A model generated the notes under the pieces. The model worked only from the letters and a program-made list of their open reading frames with translations, was not told the DNA's origin and searched no databases. 64,000 nt of DNA, taken from Alkalihalobacillus alcalophilus ATCC 27647 = CGMCC 1.3604 (GTDB lineage: Bacteria > Bacillota > Bacilli > Bacillales > Bacillaceae_D). This document shows positions 8,132-17,673 of this stretch, in pieces. Numbering within the stretch: position 1 is the first letter of the stretch; each line of letters begins with the position of its first letter. Where the stretch lies: positions 5,475-69,474 of the forward strand of contig NZ_ALPT02000010.1 of the NCBI RefSeq assembly GCF_000292245.2, given 5' to 3'. The position numbers and the translations under genes were made by a program.

Positions 8132-8579
8132 TTAGAATGTTTTCTTGTTTAGCAAACATCTCTTTTTCATCTGCATCAGTCATATGATCAAACCCGAGCA
8201 AATGCAAAAAGCCATGGACAACAAGAAAACCTAATTCTCTTTCAAAAGAATGGCCATACTCCTCCGCTTGAGCTCCAATTCGTGGGACGGAAATAATAAT
8301 ATCTCCTAAAACATTTGGAAGTCCTTCTGCGATAATTTCCTGTTCGTTTTCCCCTTGTTCATTCAGAGCAAAAGAAATGACATCAGTCGGTTGATCCTTA
8401 TCTCGGTACTCTCGATTGATTTCTTGAATTTCTTCGTCGGTTACAAAGGTTAAAGACAGCTCAATCTCACCTACTAGACCTTCTGATTTTGCCGCACTTT
8501 CCAAAAGTTGTTCAACTAATTCTTGTTGCTTTTGATTTATAGTATTTGTCTCATCAACGATATCAATCGTCATATTCAT
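8109..8579 (-). CDS. ybeY: Endoribonuclease YbeY
   Basis: YbeY is a zinc-dependent endoribonuclease involved in 16S rRNA 3' maturation and ribosome quality control. The 156-residue protein carries the HGxLHLxGxDH zinc motif (His122, His126, His132) and the conserved YRDKDQPTDVISF segment. The downstream ATG at 8573 has better Shine-Dalgarno spacing (AAAAAGG) and is a possible alternative start. It lies between pgpH and dgkA, the classic Bacillus order. Confidence 0.97.
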   Translation of the reverse strand: MNMTIDIVDETNTINQKQQELVEQLLESAAKSEGLVGEIELSLTFVTDEEIQEINREYRDKDQPTDVISFALNEQGENEQEIIAEGLPNVLGDIIISVPRIGAQAEEYGHSFERELGFLVVHGFLHLLGFDHMTDADEKEMFAKQENILNEYGLTR

Positions 8580-8585
8580 GCCTTT

Positions 8586-10778
8586 TTAGTCTCCTTTTTT
8601 CTTCTCATCCTCTGGGTACTCAATTCTTTGATGGAATGTACCTTTGAGTGTCTCACAAATCGAAATCGCCACTTGATCAAGCTCACGTAATGTTAAATCT
8701 GATTCATCAAACTGACCATCTTCTAGCTTATCTTTAATAATTTTTCGCACGAGATTTTCAATTTTATCTGGTGTTGGTTTTTGCATGGAACGCACAGCGG
8801 CTTCTACACTATCAGCAATTTGGACAATGGCTCCAACCTTTGTTTGTGATTTTGGTCCTGGATAACGAAATTGTGATTCAGGTAATGAAGTCTCACTATC
8901 TTGGTTTGCCTTATGATAAAAGAATTTCAAAAGGGTCGTTCCATGATGTTGTTCTGCTATATCTATGATCTCTTTTGGCATCTTATGTTTTCTAAGAAGA
9001 TCAGCACCATCATAAGGATGAGCCGTTATAATGGTCGTGCTCAGTTGTGGTGATATTTTATCATGTGGATTCTCCATCCTCATTTGATTTTCAATAAAAA
9101 AATGAGGCCTTTTTGTTTTCCCTAAATCATGATAATAAGATGCTACACGAGCAAGCAGCCCGTTTTCACCAATTGACTCACTGGCCGATTCTGCTAAGTT
9201 TCCAACCACAACACTATGATGATAAGTACCCGGTGCCTCCGTTAATATCTTTCTTAATAATGGATGATTAGGGTTTGATAACTCAATTAATCTTGTTGTT
9301 GATAAAATTCCAAATCCAGCTTCAAAAAATGGAAGCAGACCTAATGTTAAAACAGCGGCCACAAAACCTGAAAACCAAACAAAACCAACATGTAGACCAA
9401 TTTCAACCCAACTGCTAGGAACAACCTTCATAAATAATAGTGAAAGAACGGTTAAAATATTTGCAGCTGAAACATATAAACCAGCTCTTAAAATACGGGA
9501 TACTCGATTCGATTCTCCTAAAAAGAATGCGGCAGAGATGGAACTAAAAAATAAATAAATTCCATACGTAAAATTAAAAGCACCAGCTGCATCATAGTTA
9601 AAGAAAATACTACCAATCACTGCAAAGATAAAGCTCATAAATACAGCGACTCGTTTACTTAAAAGGAGAGTGAGTAACATCGCCCCAACAGATACTGGCA
9701 CAGCGTACCCTAACCCTGTAATCCCTAAACCTTCTAGTAAGCTAAAAACCTTAATTAAGACGACTGTAAGCACAAAGATAAGAGTAAACATCACAAGGTG
9801 ACTGTTATTATGACGAAGACTTGTATTAGCCTCATTAATATGATATCCAATGACTGACATAATTAGTATGACGAGAATCGCCAACCCTATATAGGGATAA
9901 ACATTTAAATCATCATCAAGCAAACCTACTAACCTAAGTTGTTCATAGATCTCATGATTAACAATTTCGCCTTCTTTTACAATTAACTGACCTTCACGAA
10001 TCATGACAGGCTCAACACTATCTGCCGTAGCTTGACGTAAACGCTCGGTCTCTTGGGCATCATAAATATAATTTGGAATGATAGCAAATGAAGCAATTTC
10101 CTGCATCGCGTTCACTAACCGATTACTTAATGTCGGCATTTCAATCGAGTTTTCGACCTCTTCTTTTTTCTCCGTTAAATCTCGGATCGAAATTTGCTCG
10201 TTCATAATATCAAAAACAGCATTAGCCGTTGCTTCTTGGGCAATTTGTAATTGAGAGTCCGACGATTCTAATAGTGTAATGATCGTTTCATCAGAAAGTT
10301 CATTGCTTGTCCCGATCGCCAATGCCTCATGAATATAAGCTAATTGTTCTTCTCGAATTTCTTCATCTGTGCGTGTTTCAATTTCAACTTCTTCGCCCTC
10401 TTCTAATTGTTCTTTCAGGGCTTCTTGTTCCGCTTCATAATCCGCCGCTACTTGCCTTACAAGTTCAAAAATATCCGTCACTTTTCCAACTTGATTTTGG
10501 GCATATTCTTGTTTTAAATCATAAACAGGTCCAATCGCTGTAACGGCTTCTTTACGCCGCTCTTCTGTAGCCGTTTTATTTTCTACAGAAATAGGGGACC
10601 GAATATCTTGATCAACGGCTTGAGACAATCGAATCTCAATTTTGTCTGGTATTATATTTCCTAGCATTAATATGTAAAGTAAAACACCCATAGCAACAAG
10701 AAGAGATATCCTAATATAACGACTATCCCGAAGACGCTTCCACCAATTATATTGATCAATCGTTTTACTTTTCCTCAA
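8586..10778 (-). CDS. pgpH: 7TM-HD cyclic-di-AMP phosphodiesterase PgpH
   Basis: This membrane protein of the 7TMR-HD family (YqfF/PgpH) is expected to hydrolyse the second messenger c-di-AMP. It has an N-terminal transmembrane helix, an extracellular domain of about 240 residues, seven transmembrane helices in the middle and a cytoplasmic HD domain with YHHSVVVGNLAESA, the H-D pair in YYHDLGKTKRP, and IAEQHHGTT. I choose the TTG at 10778 because GAGGTGA lies seven bases before it; the ATG at 10799 has no good site. The total is about 730 residues. It heads the ybeY-dgkA-cdd-era group. Confidence 0.95.
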   Translation of the reverse strand: MRKSKTIDQYNWWKRLRDSRYIRISLLVAMGVLLYILMLGNIIPDKIEIRLSQAVDQDIRSPISVENKTATEERRKEAVTAIGPVYDLKQEYAQNQVGKVTDIFELVRQVAADYEAEQEALKEQLEEGEEVEIETRTDEEIREEQLAYIHEALAIGTSNELSDETIITLLESSDSQLQIAQEATANAVFDIMNEQISIRDLTEKKEEVENSIEMPTLSNRLVNAMQEIASFAIIPNYIYDAQETERLRQATADSVEPVMIREGQLIVKEGEIVNHEIYEQLRLVGLLDDDLNVYPYIGLAILVILIMSVIGYHINEANTSLRHNNSHLVMFTLIFVLTVVLIKVFSLLEGLGITGLGYAVPVSVGAMLLTLLLSKRVAVFMSFIFAVIGSIFFNYDAAGAFNFTYGIYLFFSSISAAFFLGESNRVSRILRAGLYVSAANILTVLSLLFMKVVPSSWVEIGLHVGFVWFSGFVAAVLTLGLLPFFEAGFGILSTTRLIELSNPNHPLLRKILTEAPGTYHHSVVVGNLAESASESIGENGLLARVASYYHDLGKTKRPHFFIENQMRMENPHDKISPQLSTTIITAHPYDGADLLRKHKMPKEIIDIAEQHHGTTLLKFFYHKANQDSETSLPESQFRYPGPKSQTKVGAIVQIADSVEAAVRSMQKPTPDKIENLVRKIIKDKLEDGQFDESDLTLRELDQVAISICETLKGTFHQRIEYPEDEKKKGD

Positions 10779-10833
10779 GGCATTCTCACCTCTTTTCATA
10801 TCCAGCTCAACACAGCGTTTCGCTTGCCATTAA

Positions 10834-10871
10834 GGAGTAAAAATCATGGGCATATAACCCATGACTACTCC
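10834..10871 (-). terminator. Probable terminator after phoH
   Basis: CATGGG (10845-10850) pairs with CCCATG (10858-10863), and an outer GGAGTA/TACTCC stem encloses it. On the minus strand the inner stem is followed by ATTTTTA, consistent with termination downstream of phoH. Confidence 0.6.
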
Positions 10872-10900
10872 TAATAATTCTTTTATAAAAACCACCAAAC

Positions 10901-11887
10901 TTATGTTAAAAGGGGTCTCTCATCATCCTTTTTATCCGTCGATTCATAAGCTTGAATAATTCTTTGTACGAGTGAGTGTCTAACCACATCAACTTGTTGT
11001 AAATAAATAAATCCAATCGCTTGAATACCAGCTAACGTCTCTAAAGCGGTCTTTAAACCAGACTTTTTCCCTCTCGGTAAATCAATTTGAGTTAAATCAC
11101 CATTGATCACCATTTTTGAACCGAAGCCTAACCTTGTAATGAACATTTTAATTTGTTCACTCGTTGTATTCTGGGCTTCATCCAAAATCACAAAAGCATC
11201 CTCTAACGTCCGCCCACGCATATAAGCAAGCGGTGCCACTTCAATCGTCCCTCGCTCCATTAACCTTGTTGTATGCTCAACCCCCAATACATCATGAAGG
11301 GCATCATAAATCGGTCGTAAATAAGGATCGACTTTCTCTTTTAAATCACCTGGTAAAAATCCTAAACTTTCACCTGCTTCAACAGCTGGTCGGGTTAAAA
11401 CAATTCGTTTAACATGGCCGTCTTTTAAAGCCGTTACAGCCATAACAACAGCTAAATAGGTTTTTCCTGTTCCAGCTGGACCAATTCCAAAAACCATATC
11501 CTTCTGGTTAATCGCCGATACATAATGGCGTTGGCCTAATGTTTTGGCGATAATCGACTTCCCCTTAATATTAGTCGCAATTTTCTCTTCGTATAAATCA
11601 TGTAATTCCTCTAATTGATTACTTTTCGCTAGTTGAACAGTATAAACGACATCGCGCTCCGATATCGCAACCCCTTTTCGAATTAATTGAATTAAAGCTG
11701 TTAAAGTTTTTTCAACCGTTTCAATTGTCGTGTCCTCACCCGTTACAGTCACTTCCTCACCACGAGTAACAATCGACACCTGTAACAGCATTTCAATCTG
11801 CTTCAAAAATCGATCATTCGGTCCAAACAAAGCTTGTGTTTCATTCGTATTTTTCACATCTAACTTAAGCACTTTCACATCTGACAA
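10901..11887 (-). CDS. phoH: PhoH family ATPase
   Basis: This is a predicted cytoplasmic ATPase/helicase-like protein of the PhoH family, linked in other bacteria to RNA metabolism and often encoded next to ybeY. The 328-residue protein has an N-terminal KH-like region and a P-loop domain with GPAGTGKTYLA (Walker A), RPAVEAGESLGFLPGDL and ILDEAQNTT (Walker B). The start is TTG at 11887 with AAGGAG ten bases upstream. It follows yqfD by a few bases, so the two probably form an operon. Confidence 0.96.
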   Translation of the reverse strand: MSDVKVLKLDVKNTNETQALFGPNDRFLKQIEMLLQVSIVTRGEEVTVTGEDTTIETVEKTLTALIQLIRKGVAISERDVVYTVQLAKSNQLEELHDLYEEKIATNIKGKSIIAKTLGQRHYVSAINQKDMVFGIGPAGTGKTYLAVVMAVTALKDGHVKRIVLTRPAVEAGESLGFLPGDLKEKVDPYLRPIYDALHDVLGVEHTTRLMERGTIEVAPLAYMRGRTLEDAFVILDEAQNTTSEQIKMFITRLGFGSKMVINGDLTQIDLPRGKKSGLKTALETLAGIQAIGFIYLQQVDVVRHSLVQRIIQAYESTDKKDDERPLLT

Positions 11888-11892
11888 TAGCC

Positions 11893-13080
11893 TCAGTCTC
11901 CTTGAATAATCGCTTGTTCTTTCATGATATCTTCAACTACTTTATAATGAATCTTTAGTATAACTTTACCATTCTCAATCGTTTCGTGCAAAACTTTTTC
12001 TTCTATAATTTCTGTATCATCAGAGAACTGCTTATTCATTTCATCAGAAGCAAACTGAATCGCTTTTTCAATCGCTTCCTCATCTGTATACGTCCTTTCA
12101 AAAGGAGAGGTTTCATAAAGTTTCTGTTTTTTATATGAAACCGGCAATTCCCACTTCAAAAAACGAAAAGGCGTAACATCTTCAAACGTTTCAAAATCAG
12201 AAAACTCAGGCTGACCAAATCCCCAGATTGGAATCTCCCAATCAAATAGTTGTAAATAGTGTTTGTCCTTTTGTTCGCCTGTTAATGTTGTAAATAGACT
12301 TTCAATTGACTTCTCCACTTCAGCTCTATACCAAACTTCCCCTCGAACGACTCCGACAGCCGGAACTAACTCTTGCTTCCCTTCTTTTCCAATATAACCA
12401 GAAATGAGAATATCCCCTTTTTGCACAAAATCATTTGGTTTCACTAACGCTTGGCCATGCTCAACAAAAATATCATGAATGATCGCTTTCTTTTTGGAAA
12501 CAAGATGCCTCGGATCCAATAGCTCAGCCCGCTCTGGCAAAGTTTGTTCAACAACTTCAAATTGATAGGTCGTCCCTTTTTTCTTCACACCAACCCATGT
12601 CGCCCCATCTAATTGTTCGGTTACATAAGTTTGAATGTCTTCCTCACTTGGTAAATGGAACTGGAACTTTCCTCTTTTTATACCAATGTCATTCACTAAC
12701 TTCACGAGCTGTGTTTCTACTTGAGGAGAAGCTCCTTTTATCTCAATACCCCAAACCATATTTGAACCGGTAAACAGCATAATCAAACATAAAAAAATCC
12801 CGAGTACAAACCCACTCCGTTTGAGCATTTTTTTATAGAAAAAAGGGAATCCATACCTAGTGGAAAAGTGGACTTTCGCTTCCGTTTTTTTGATAAGCGG
12901 TCTAATCCGATGCACGTCTTCTAAATCCATAAAAAAAGATAATCGTTCATCCCCAACTTTTTTAATCTTCCAAACATCGATCCCTTCTTCCAAACATCGA
13001 TTTAAAAAATGTTCAGGAAACGGGGCATCAATATAAACGCGGACATAACCTTGAATTCGTTTCAAAAAGAAATTTTTCAC
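11893..13080 (-). CDS. yqfD: Sporulation protein YqfD
   Basis: YqfD is a membrane protein of the sporulation sigmaE regulon, needed for efficient spore formation in B. subtilis. The 395-residue protein has an N-terminal cytoplasmic domain, one transmembrane helix at about residues 89-108 and a long extracytoplasmic domain. The start is GTG at 13080 with AAGGAGGTG in good position. It pairs with yqfC upstream, the standard arrangement. Confidence 0.95.
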   Translation of the reverse strand: MKNFFLKRIQGYVRVYIDAPFPEHFLNRCLEEGIDVWKIKKVGDERLSFFMDLEDVHRIRPLIKKTEAKVHFSTRYGFPFFYKKMLKRSGFVLGIFLCLIMLFTGSNMVWGIEIKGASPQVETQLVKLVNDIGIKRGKFQFHLPSEEDIQTYVTEQLDGATWVGVKKKGTTYQFEVVEQTLPERAELLDPRHLVSKKKAIIHDIFVEHGQALVKPNDFVQKGDILISGYIGKEGKQELVPAVGVVRGEVWYRAEVEKSIESLFTTLTGEQKDKHYLQLFDWEIPIWGFGQPEFSDFETFEDVTPFRFLKWELPVSYKKQKLYETSPFERTYTDEEAIEKAIQFASDEMNKQFSDDTEIIEEKVLHETIENGKVILKIHYKVVEDIMKEQAIIQGD

Positions 13081-13106
13081 TAGTGCACCTCCTTCTTGCC
13101 ATGCTT

Positions 13107-13388
13107 TTATTCATTAATATAAGTGACTTGGTCAATCCGTCCTTCTAATAAAAGCTCTTCAGGCAGTATCGTCTTTATCACAAATGCATCCCCTTTGATT
13201 AATAGTTGTCCTTGCTTTAACCTCAAGCGTAATTCTTGATTCGAAAAACGAAGGACACCTCTATGGTTCTCTATATAAATATGAAGTTGACCTACCATCG
13301 TAATCCTCGGTAAATCCATTAATATATCTGGAGGCAGCTGCCACTTATTTGTGACCCATGTTCTCATTTTATTTTTAAATTTCTTCAT
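13107..13388 (-). CDS. yqfC: Sporulation protein YqfC
   Basis: This 93-residue protein matches the YqfC family: LPPDILMDLPRITMVG, HIYIENHRG and FVIKTILPEELLLEGRI are all diagnostic. It is expressed in the mother cell during sporulation in relatives; its biochemical role is unknown. The ATG at 13388 follows GGAGGGGGAG; a longer frame to 13448 has no site and no family support. It precedes yqfD by 26 bases. Confidence 0.95.
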   Translation of the reverse strand: MKKFKNKMRTWVTNKWQLPPDILMDLPRITMVGQLHIYIENHRGVLRFSNQELRLRLKQGQLLIKGDAFVIKTILPEELLLEGRIDQVTYINE

Positions 13389-13635
13389 ACTCCCCCTCCT
13401 TCTTTTCATTTTTATGTACGTAAGGAGTCGGTTATCACTCTTATTCAACGGAAATTAAGGAAAGTTCGTTTTTAAAGGTGAATGAGAAAACGAATTATAA
13501 TTATTTGTTGTTTACTATACGTAAACTTTCAGAACAAAAAAAAGCCAACAAGAAGCTTTTACACTTCTCATTGACTGTTTTTGACATACTATTTCTTTTG
13601 CTAGTTGAATTCCATTCAATTCATCGAACAATAAA

Positions 13636-14259
13636 CTATCTTCTTGCACGTGGATACGCACCTCTTGAGTTGCGGCCACGTGGAGGTCCGATCACTTCTG
13701 CCATCACGACAGCTCTCATCGCCTCTTTGCCTGAAAGATTATCGAAGTTTAAGTTTAAACTCTCAGAAGATTTATTATTCCTCTTCTTTTGTTGAGTTTG
13801 ATGTTCAAATTTTCTCGCAGCCTCTTCTTGAGCTCTACTTAATTGATCGTAGGTTTCTTCTAGTCTTTCTCTTGCATTTGAGCGGGTATTAATTTCTGTT
13901 TCAGCAACATTTGGGTTTTGTTCATTCCCATCAAGCGTTGGATAACGTTCAATTTTGGTCGGTGTTCTTGGTTCTTGCCTTTGCTCTTCTACCGGTTCTG
14001 GTTCAAAGAAAAGATCACGCCAATCCTTAATTTCACGTTGCTCCGCTCTTTGGGTCTGCTCGGTTCCAGCCGTTTGACTTTGTTGTCTGCCCGCTTGTCT
14101 TTGCGGAGCTCTTTGCTGTCCTGCTGGCCGTTGTTGCCTTTGCCCCTGCCCTTGTTGCTCTTCATTTGGTGGATTCTGACGCTTAAAGAAGCTAAAAAGA
14201 ATCCCCATAATAATAATTAACAAAAATGGATTTGCTAATAAAAATTCAAAAATGGACAA
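13636..14259 (-). CDS. Gln/Arg-rich membrane-anchored protein at the yqfB position
   Basis: I do not recognise this 207-residue protein. It has one N-terminal transmembrane helix (about residues 5-24), then a low-complexity stretch rich in Gln, Arg, Pro and Ala (about 30-75), an acidic linker, a short predicted coiled coil (ERLEETYDQLSRAQEEAARKF) and a basic end with repeated Arg. The TTG start has GGGAGG eight bases upstream. It directly follows floA, in the slot held by yqfB in B. subtilis. A role as a flotillin-associated membrane protein is possible but rests on position only. Confidence 0.7.
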   Translation of the reverse strand: MSIFEFLLANPFLLIIIMGILFSFFKRQNPPNEEQQGQGQRQQRPAGQQRAPQRQAGRQQSQTAGTEQTQRAEQREIKDWRDLFFEPEPVEEQRQEPRTPTKIERYPTLDGNEQNPNVAETEINTRSNARERLEETYDQLSRAQEEAARKFEHQTQQKKRNNKSSESLNLNFDNLSGKEAMRAVVMAEVIGPPRGRNSRGAYPRARR

Positions 14260-14304
14260 GCACTTTTCCTCCCTTCAAGAGAGATCAGCTATTGTTTCTA
14301 TTCT

Positions 14305-15309
14305 TTACTTTTGACTTTTATAATCGTCTGAATCATCATCAGTTGCTTTACTGATTGAATCTCTCATATCTGTGTCAGCCATTACATTTTGATAATTCAT
14401 GTAATCCATTACACCCATATGACCTTTACGTAACGCTTCAGAAAGAGCCATTGGAACTTCTGCTTCAGCTTCGACAACCTTCGCACGCATTTCCTCAACT
14501 CTTGCTTTCATCTCTTGCTCTTGAGCTACGGCCATTGCACGACGCTCTTCCGCTTTCGCTTGAGCAATTTTCTTATCTGCTTCCGCTTGGTCTGTTTGTA
14601 ATTCAGCACCGATGTTTTTACCGATATCAATGTCAGCAATATCAATGGAGAGAATTTCAAAAGCCGTACCAGAATCTAACCCTTTTGATAAAACGGTTTG
14701 AGAAATCATATCTGGATTTTCAAGAACTTTTTTGTGGTCATGCTGAGAACCGATTGTCGAGACAATCCCTTCACCAACACGAGCAATAATTGTTTCTTCA
14801 CCAGCACCCCCGACTAAACGGTCGATGTTAGCACGTACAGTAATTCTTGCTTTTGCTTTCACTTCAATCCCGTCCATTGCCACACCGGCAATAAATGGTG
14901 TTTCAATGACTTTAGGGTTAACACTCATTTGAACCGCTTCTAATACGTCACGACCAGCTAAATCAATTGCAGCCGCACGTTCGAATGAAAGTTCAATGTT
15001 GGCACGTTGAGCCGCAATTAACGCATTAACAACACGGTCAACATTACCACCTGCTAAGTAATGTCCCTCTAATTTTGACGAGCTTAAATCTAGCCCTGCT
15101 TTAACTGCTTTAATTAATGGATTTACAACTCGTGCTGGAATAACTCGACGTAACCTCATCCCAACTAGTTCAAAAATTCCAATTTTCACTCCAGCCGCTA
15201 ATGCTGAAATCCATAGCATTACTGGAACAAACGTAAATAATACTGACAATAGTACGATAATAATTGCAAGTGTAATTAATAAAGTAATTGTCGCTGGTTC
15301 AAAAACCAT
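14305..15309 (-). CDS. floA: Flotillin-like protein FloA
   Basis: FloA is a membrane scaffold protein of the flotillin/SPFH group that organises functional membrane microdomains. The 334-residue protein has a hydrophobic N-terminal hairpin (about residues 7-35), an SPFH-type domain and an Ala/Glu-rich helical region (QAEADKKIAQAKAEERRAMA). It is 15 bases downstream of the nfeD-type gene, and this pair is a widespread membrane-protease/flotillin operon. Confidence 0.96.
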   Translation of the reverse strand: MVFEPATITLLITLAIIIVLLSVLFTFVPVMLWISALAAGVKIGIFELVGMRLRRVIPARVVNPLIKAVKAGLDLSSSKLEGHYLAGGNVDRVVNALIAAQRANIELSFERAAAIDLAGRDVLEAVQMSVNPKVIETPFIAGVAMDGIEVKAKARITVRANIDRLVGGAGEETIIARVGEGIVSTIGSQHDHKKVLENPDMISQTVLSKGLDSGTAFEILSIDIADIDIGKNIGAELQTDQAEADKKIAQAKAEERRAMAVAQEQEMKARVEEMRAKVVEAEAEVPMALSEALRKGHMGVMDYMNYQNVMADTDMRDSISKATDDDSDDYKSQK

Positions 15310-15323
15310 GTAAATTCCTCCCT

Positions 15324-16658
15324 TTAATTATCTTCTTTTTGCTCGCGTACGACAATACGTGAGCCAGCAGTCTTCACAACTATAACATTGCTACCCTGTC
15401 CAATATATCTTCCTTCGGTAACAACGTCAAGGTATTCATTTCCGATCACAGCCGTTCCAGACGGACGAAGTGGTGTAATCGCTTCACCTTTTTCTCCAAT
15501 TAAATCATTCCTAGTTTCGTTTGTAATATAGCCTGCCTCTGATGTTGTCGCTGCATTGAGCACAATTTTTTTCCATGGTCCTTTATCACCAAAATAACGG
15601 AATAAAATAACCGATGCAACACCTGTTACAATAATGGCTATCACAATAGAAATGAGCATCCAAGCAGTTGAATAAGAACCTAATAGCATCCCAGCTAAAA
15701 TCGCAATGATTCCTAGGATTCCAAAAAGGCCAAAACCAACGAGGAAGATTTCTATTAATATGAGAATGACTCCGACAATAAATAAAAGCATGGATTCCAT
15801 TCCTGCAAAGCCTGCAATCATATGACCAAAGAAAAATAATAATAATGCTGAAATACCCATAATTCCTGGAATTCCAAACCCAGGTGAATAAAGCTCTAAA
15901 ACAAGTCCTAAACTACCGATAGACAGTAAAATCGGAATCACAACTGGATGAGTAACGATTCGGGCAATTTGTTCAGCTACAGTTACTTCCATCTGAATTT
16001 CATGAGCCCCTTCTAACCCTAAGAACTCAAGAATTTCGCTGCGATCATTAACAATCGCTTCTGCATAACGTACATCCATTGCCTCCTGAGCGTTTAAAGT
16101 TAAGAACTCGCCCGGACCCGAGCCTAATTCAGGCAAATCATATCGGTTATCAGCCATCGCGAGTGCATATAATGGGTCACGGTCATTTAATTCCGCTGCC
16201 GCCTGCATTCGGCTTAACCAATAGGATTGCGTTTTCTCTTCTGCCGCGTTCCCAGCCCCATCAATGACACCTGCCGAACCCATACTTCCCGTTGGTGCCA
16301 TCACAATGTTATCCGCATTTAAAGCGATATAAGCCCCAGCTGAAATCGCATCTGTATTTACATAAGCCGTAATTGGGATGTCTGTATTACCCATTAACTT
16401 CGCGATGTCGTTAGCTGCATCCACCGCACCACCTGGTGTATGAATATCGAGAATAATATGGTCTGCCCCTTCTTCAATTGCCTCACTAAAACCTCGCTCT
16501 AAAAAAGCAAGTAATCCTCGCTCTACCGTTTGTTCCACAGGTATATAATAAACAACTGGGTCATTTGGAGAACGGGTTTCTCCACTAGATGTGAGTGGGA
16601 GGAGAACAAAGGCAAATAGGATACAAAGCAGCGAGCCTGTCATCCTAACATACCGCAC
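15324..16658 (-). CDS. yqeZ: NfeD-family membrane serine protease YqeZ
   Basis: This is a ClpP-like membrane protease of the NfeD/SppA group. After a signal sequence the protease domain shows LDIHTPGGAVDAA and the catalytic Ser/Lys region (DAISAGAYIA, MGSAGVIDG). Then come four or five transmembrane helices (about residues 235-350) and a C-terminal NfeD OB fold (LIGEKGEAITPLRPSGTAVI). AGGAGG is only two or three bases before the ATG at 16664 but eight before the GTG at 16658, so I choose the GTG. It is encoded upstream of floA. Confidence 0.93.
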   Translation of the reverse strand: MRYVRMTGSLLCILFAFVLLPLTSSGETRSPNDPVVYYIPVEQTVERGLLAFLERGFSEAIEEGADHIILDIHTPGGAVDAANDIAKLMGNTDIPITAYVNTDAISAGAYIALNADNIVMAPTGSMGSAGVIDGAGNAAEEKTQSYWLSRMQAAAELNDRDPLYALAMADNRYDLPELGSGPGEFLTLNAQEAMDVRYAEAIVNDRSEILEFLGLEGAHEIQMEVTVAEQIARIVTHPVVIPILLSIGSLGLVLELYSPGFGIPGIMGISALLLFFFGHMIAGFAGMESMLLFIVGVILILIEIFLVGFGLFGILGIIAILAGMLLGSYSTAWMLISIVIAIIVTGVASVILFRYFGDKGPWKKIVLNAATTSEAGYITNETRNDLIGEKGEAITPLRPSGTAVIGNEYLDVVTEGRYIGQGSNVIVVKTAGSRIVVREQKEDN

Positions 16659-16760
16659 ATACATTTCCTCCTTTCTATGTAGTCTTACTTTTTATACGAT
16701 TGAAGAATAAAAAGGTTTCATTTCTATTAAATTTTATCATAAAAAGAGAGCAAAACCTAG

Positions 16761-16801
16761 AAAACGCTCTGCTTCTAACAAAATTAGAAACAGAGCGTTT
16801 T
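16761..16801 (-). terminator. Terminator after yqeY
   Basis: An 18-base imperfect stem (16761-16778 with 16784-16801, one mismatch) has A/T-rich ends that give a T-run on either strand. It lies between yqeY and yqeZ and should end the rpsU-yqeY transcript. Confidence 0.8.
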
Positions 16802-16812
16802 ATTTTCATTCA

Positions 16813-17256
16813 TTATGATAAGTGTTGTTGCACGAGACGATTCACTAATCCACCATCAGCTTTTCCTTTAACCTTAGGCATTAATGCACCCATGACCTTA
16901 CCCATGTCTGCTTTTGATGAAGCACCCACTTCAGCAATTGTATCAACTACAATTTGATTGAGGTCTTCTTCGGAAAGCTGTTCTGGCATATAAATCTCTA
17001 AAACCGCAATCTCATCGCGGATCTTAGAAGCTAAGTCTTCACGGTCTGCTTGTTCAAACTCATGGAGGGAATCCCTGCGTTGCTTTAGTTCGCGATTTAA
17101 AACCGTTAGGCTATCGTCATCCGTTAACTCATGACCAACTTTAATTTGCTCATTTTGCAACGAAGCCTTCACCATCCGGATTACAGAGAGCTTTAACTTA
17201 TCTTTATTTTTCATCGCATTCTTCATATCTGTGTTCAAGCGTTCAAGAAGACTCAA
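16813..17256 (-). CDS. yqeY: GatB/YqeY domain protein
   Basis: This 147-residue protein belongs to the YqeY family, related to the tRNA-binding tail of the GatB amidotransferase subunit; its exact role is unknown. The start is TTG at 17256, since MSLLERLNTDMKNAMKNKDK matches the family N-terminus and GAGGG lies at good spacing; the GTG at 17265 is too close to the site. It follows rpsU by 17 bases, the usual pairing of an S21 gene with yqeY. Confidence 0.95.
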   Translation of the reverse strand: MSLLERLNTDMKNAMKNKDKLKLSVIRMVKASLQNEQIKVGHELTDDDSLTVLNRELKQRRDSLHEFEQADREDLASKIRDEIAVLEIYMPEQLSEEDLNQIVVDTIAEVGASSKADMGKVMGALMPKVKGKADGGLVNRLVQQHLS

Positions 17257-17273
17257 TGAATCCACCCTCTCAA

Positions 17274-17447
17274 TTAGAACTTACGTTTTCTTGCTGCTTC
17301 AGATTTCTTTTTACGTTTCACACTTGGCTTTTCATAGTGCTTACGCTTTTTAACCTCAGCCAACGTACCTTCTTTAGAGAGTGATCTCTTGAAGCGACGA
17401 AGTGCAGCATCAATCGATTCGTTTTTGCGAACACGAGTTTCTGCCAT
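17274..17447 (-). CDS. rpsU: Ribosomal protein S21
   Basis: S21 is a small basic protein of the 30S subunit near the anti-Shine-Dalgarno end of 16S rRNA. The 57-residue sequence begins MAETRVRKNESIDAALRRFK and ends in a Lys/Arg-rich tail, as in Bacillus. The ATG at 17447 follows GGAGGGA; a 20-codon upstream extension is untranslated leader. Confidence 0.98.
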   Translation of the reverse strand: MAETRVRKNESIDAALRRFKRSLSKEGTLAEVKKRKHYEKPSVKRKKKSEAARKRKF

Positions 17448-17517
17448 AATATATCCCTCCCTCCGAAACAACCAACTCATACGTACAAAATAATAAAATA
17501 AATGCACGTCTCAATAA

Positions 17518-17546
17518 ATTATAATATATCAATTGTTATCAGTCAA
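17518..17546 (-). promoter_or_regulatory. SigmaA promoter of rpsU-yqeY
   Basis: On the minus strand TTGACT (17541-17546) and a perfect TATAAT (17518-17523) are 17 bases apart, about 70 bases upstream of rpsU. Confidence 0.85.
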
Positions 17547-17673
17547 CTTAAAATTGCCACATTTAAACACAATTCCATATGTATTTTCCTTTTTTTACGC
17601 CTATTTTCCTCTCTCAAAAAAAATAGACATGCTTGGACAGCTTTGACCATAGAGTAGAAAAGGAGGTGACCCT

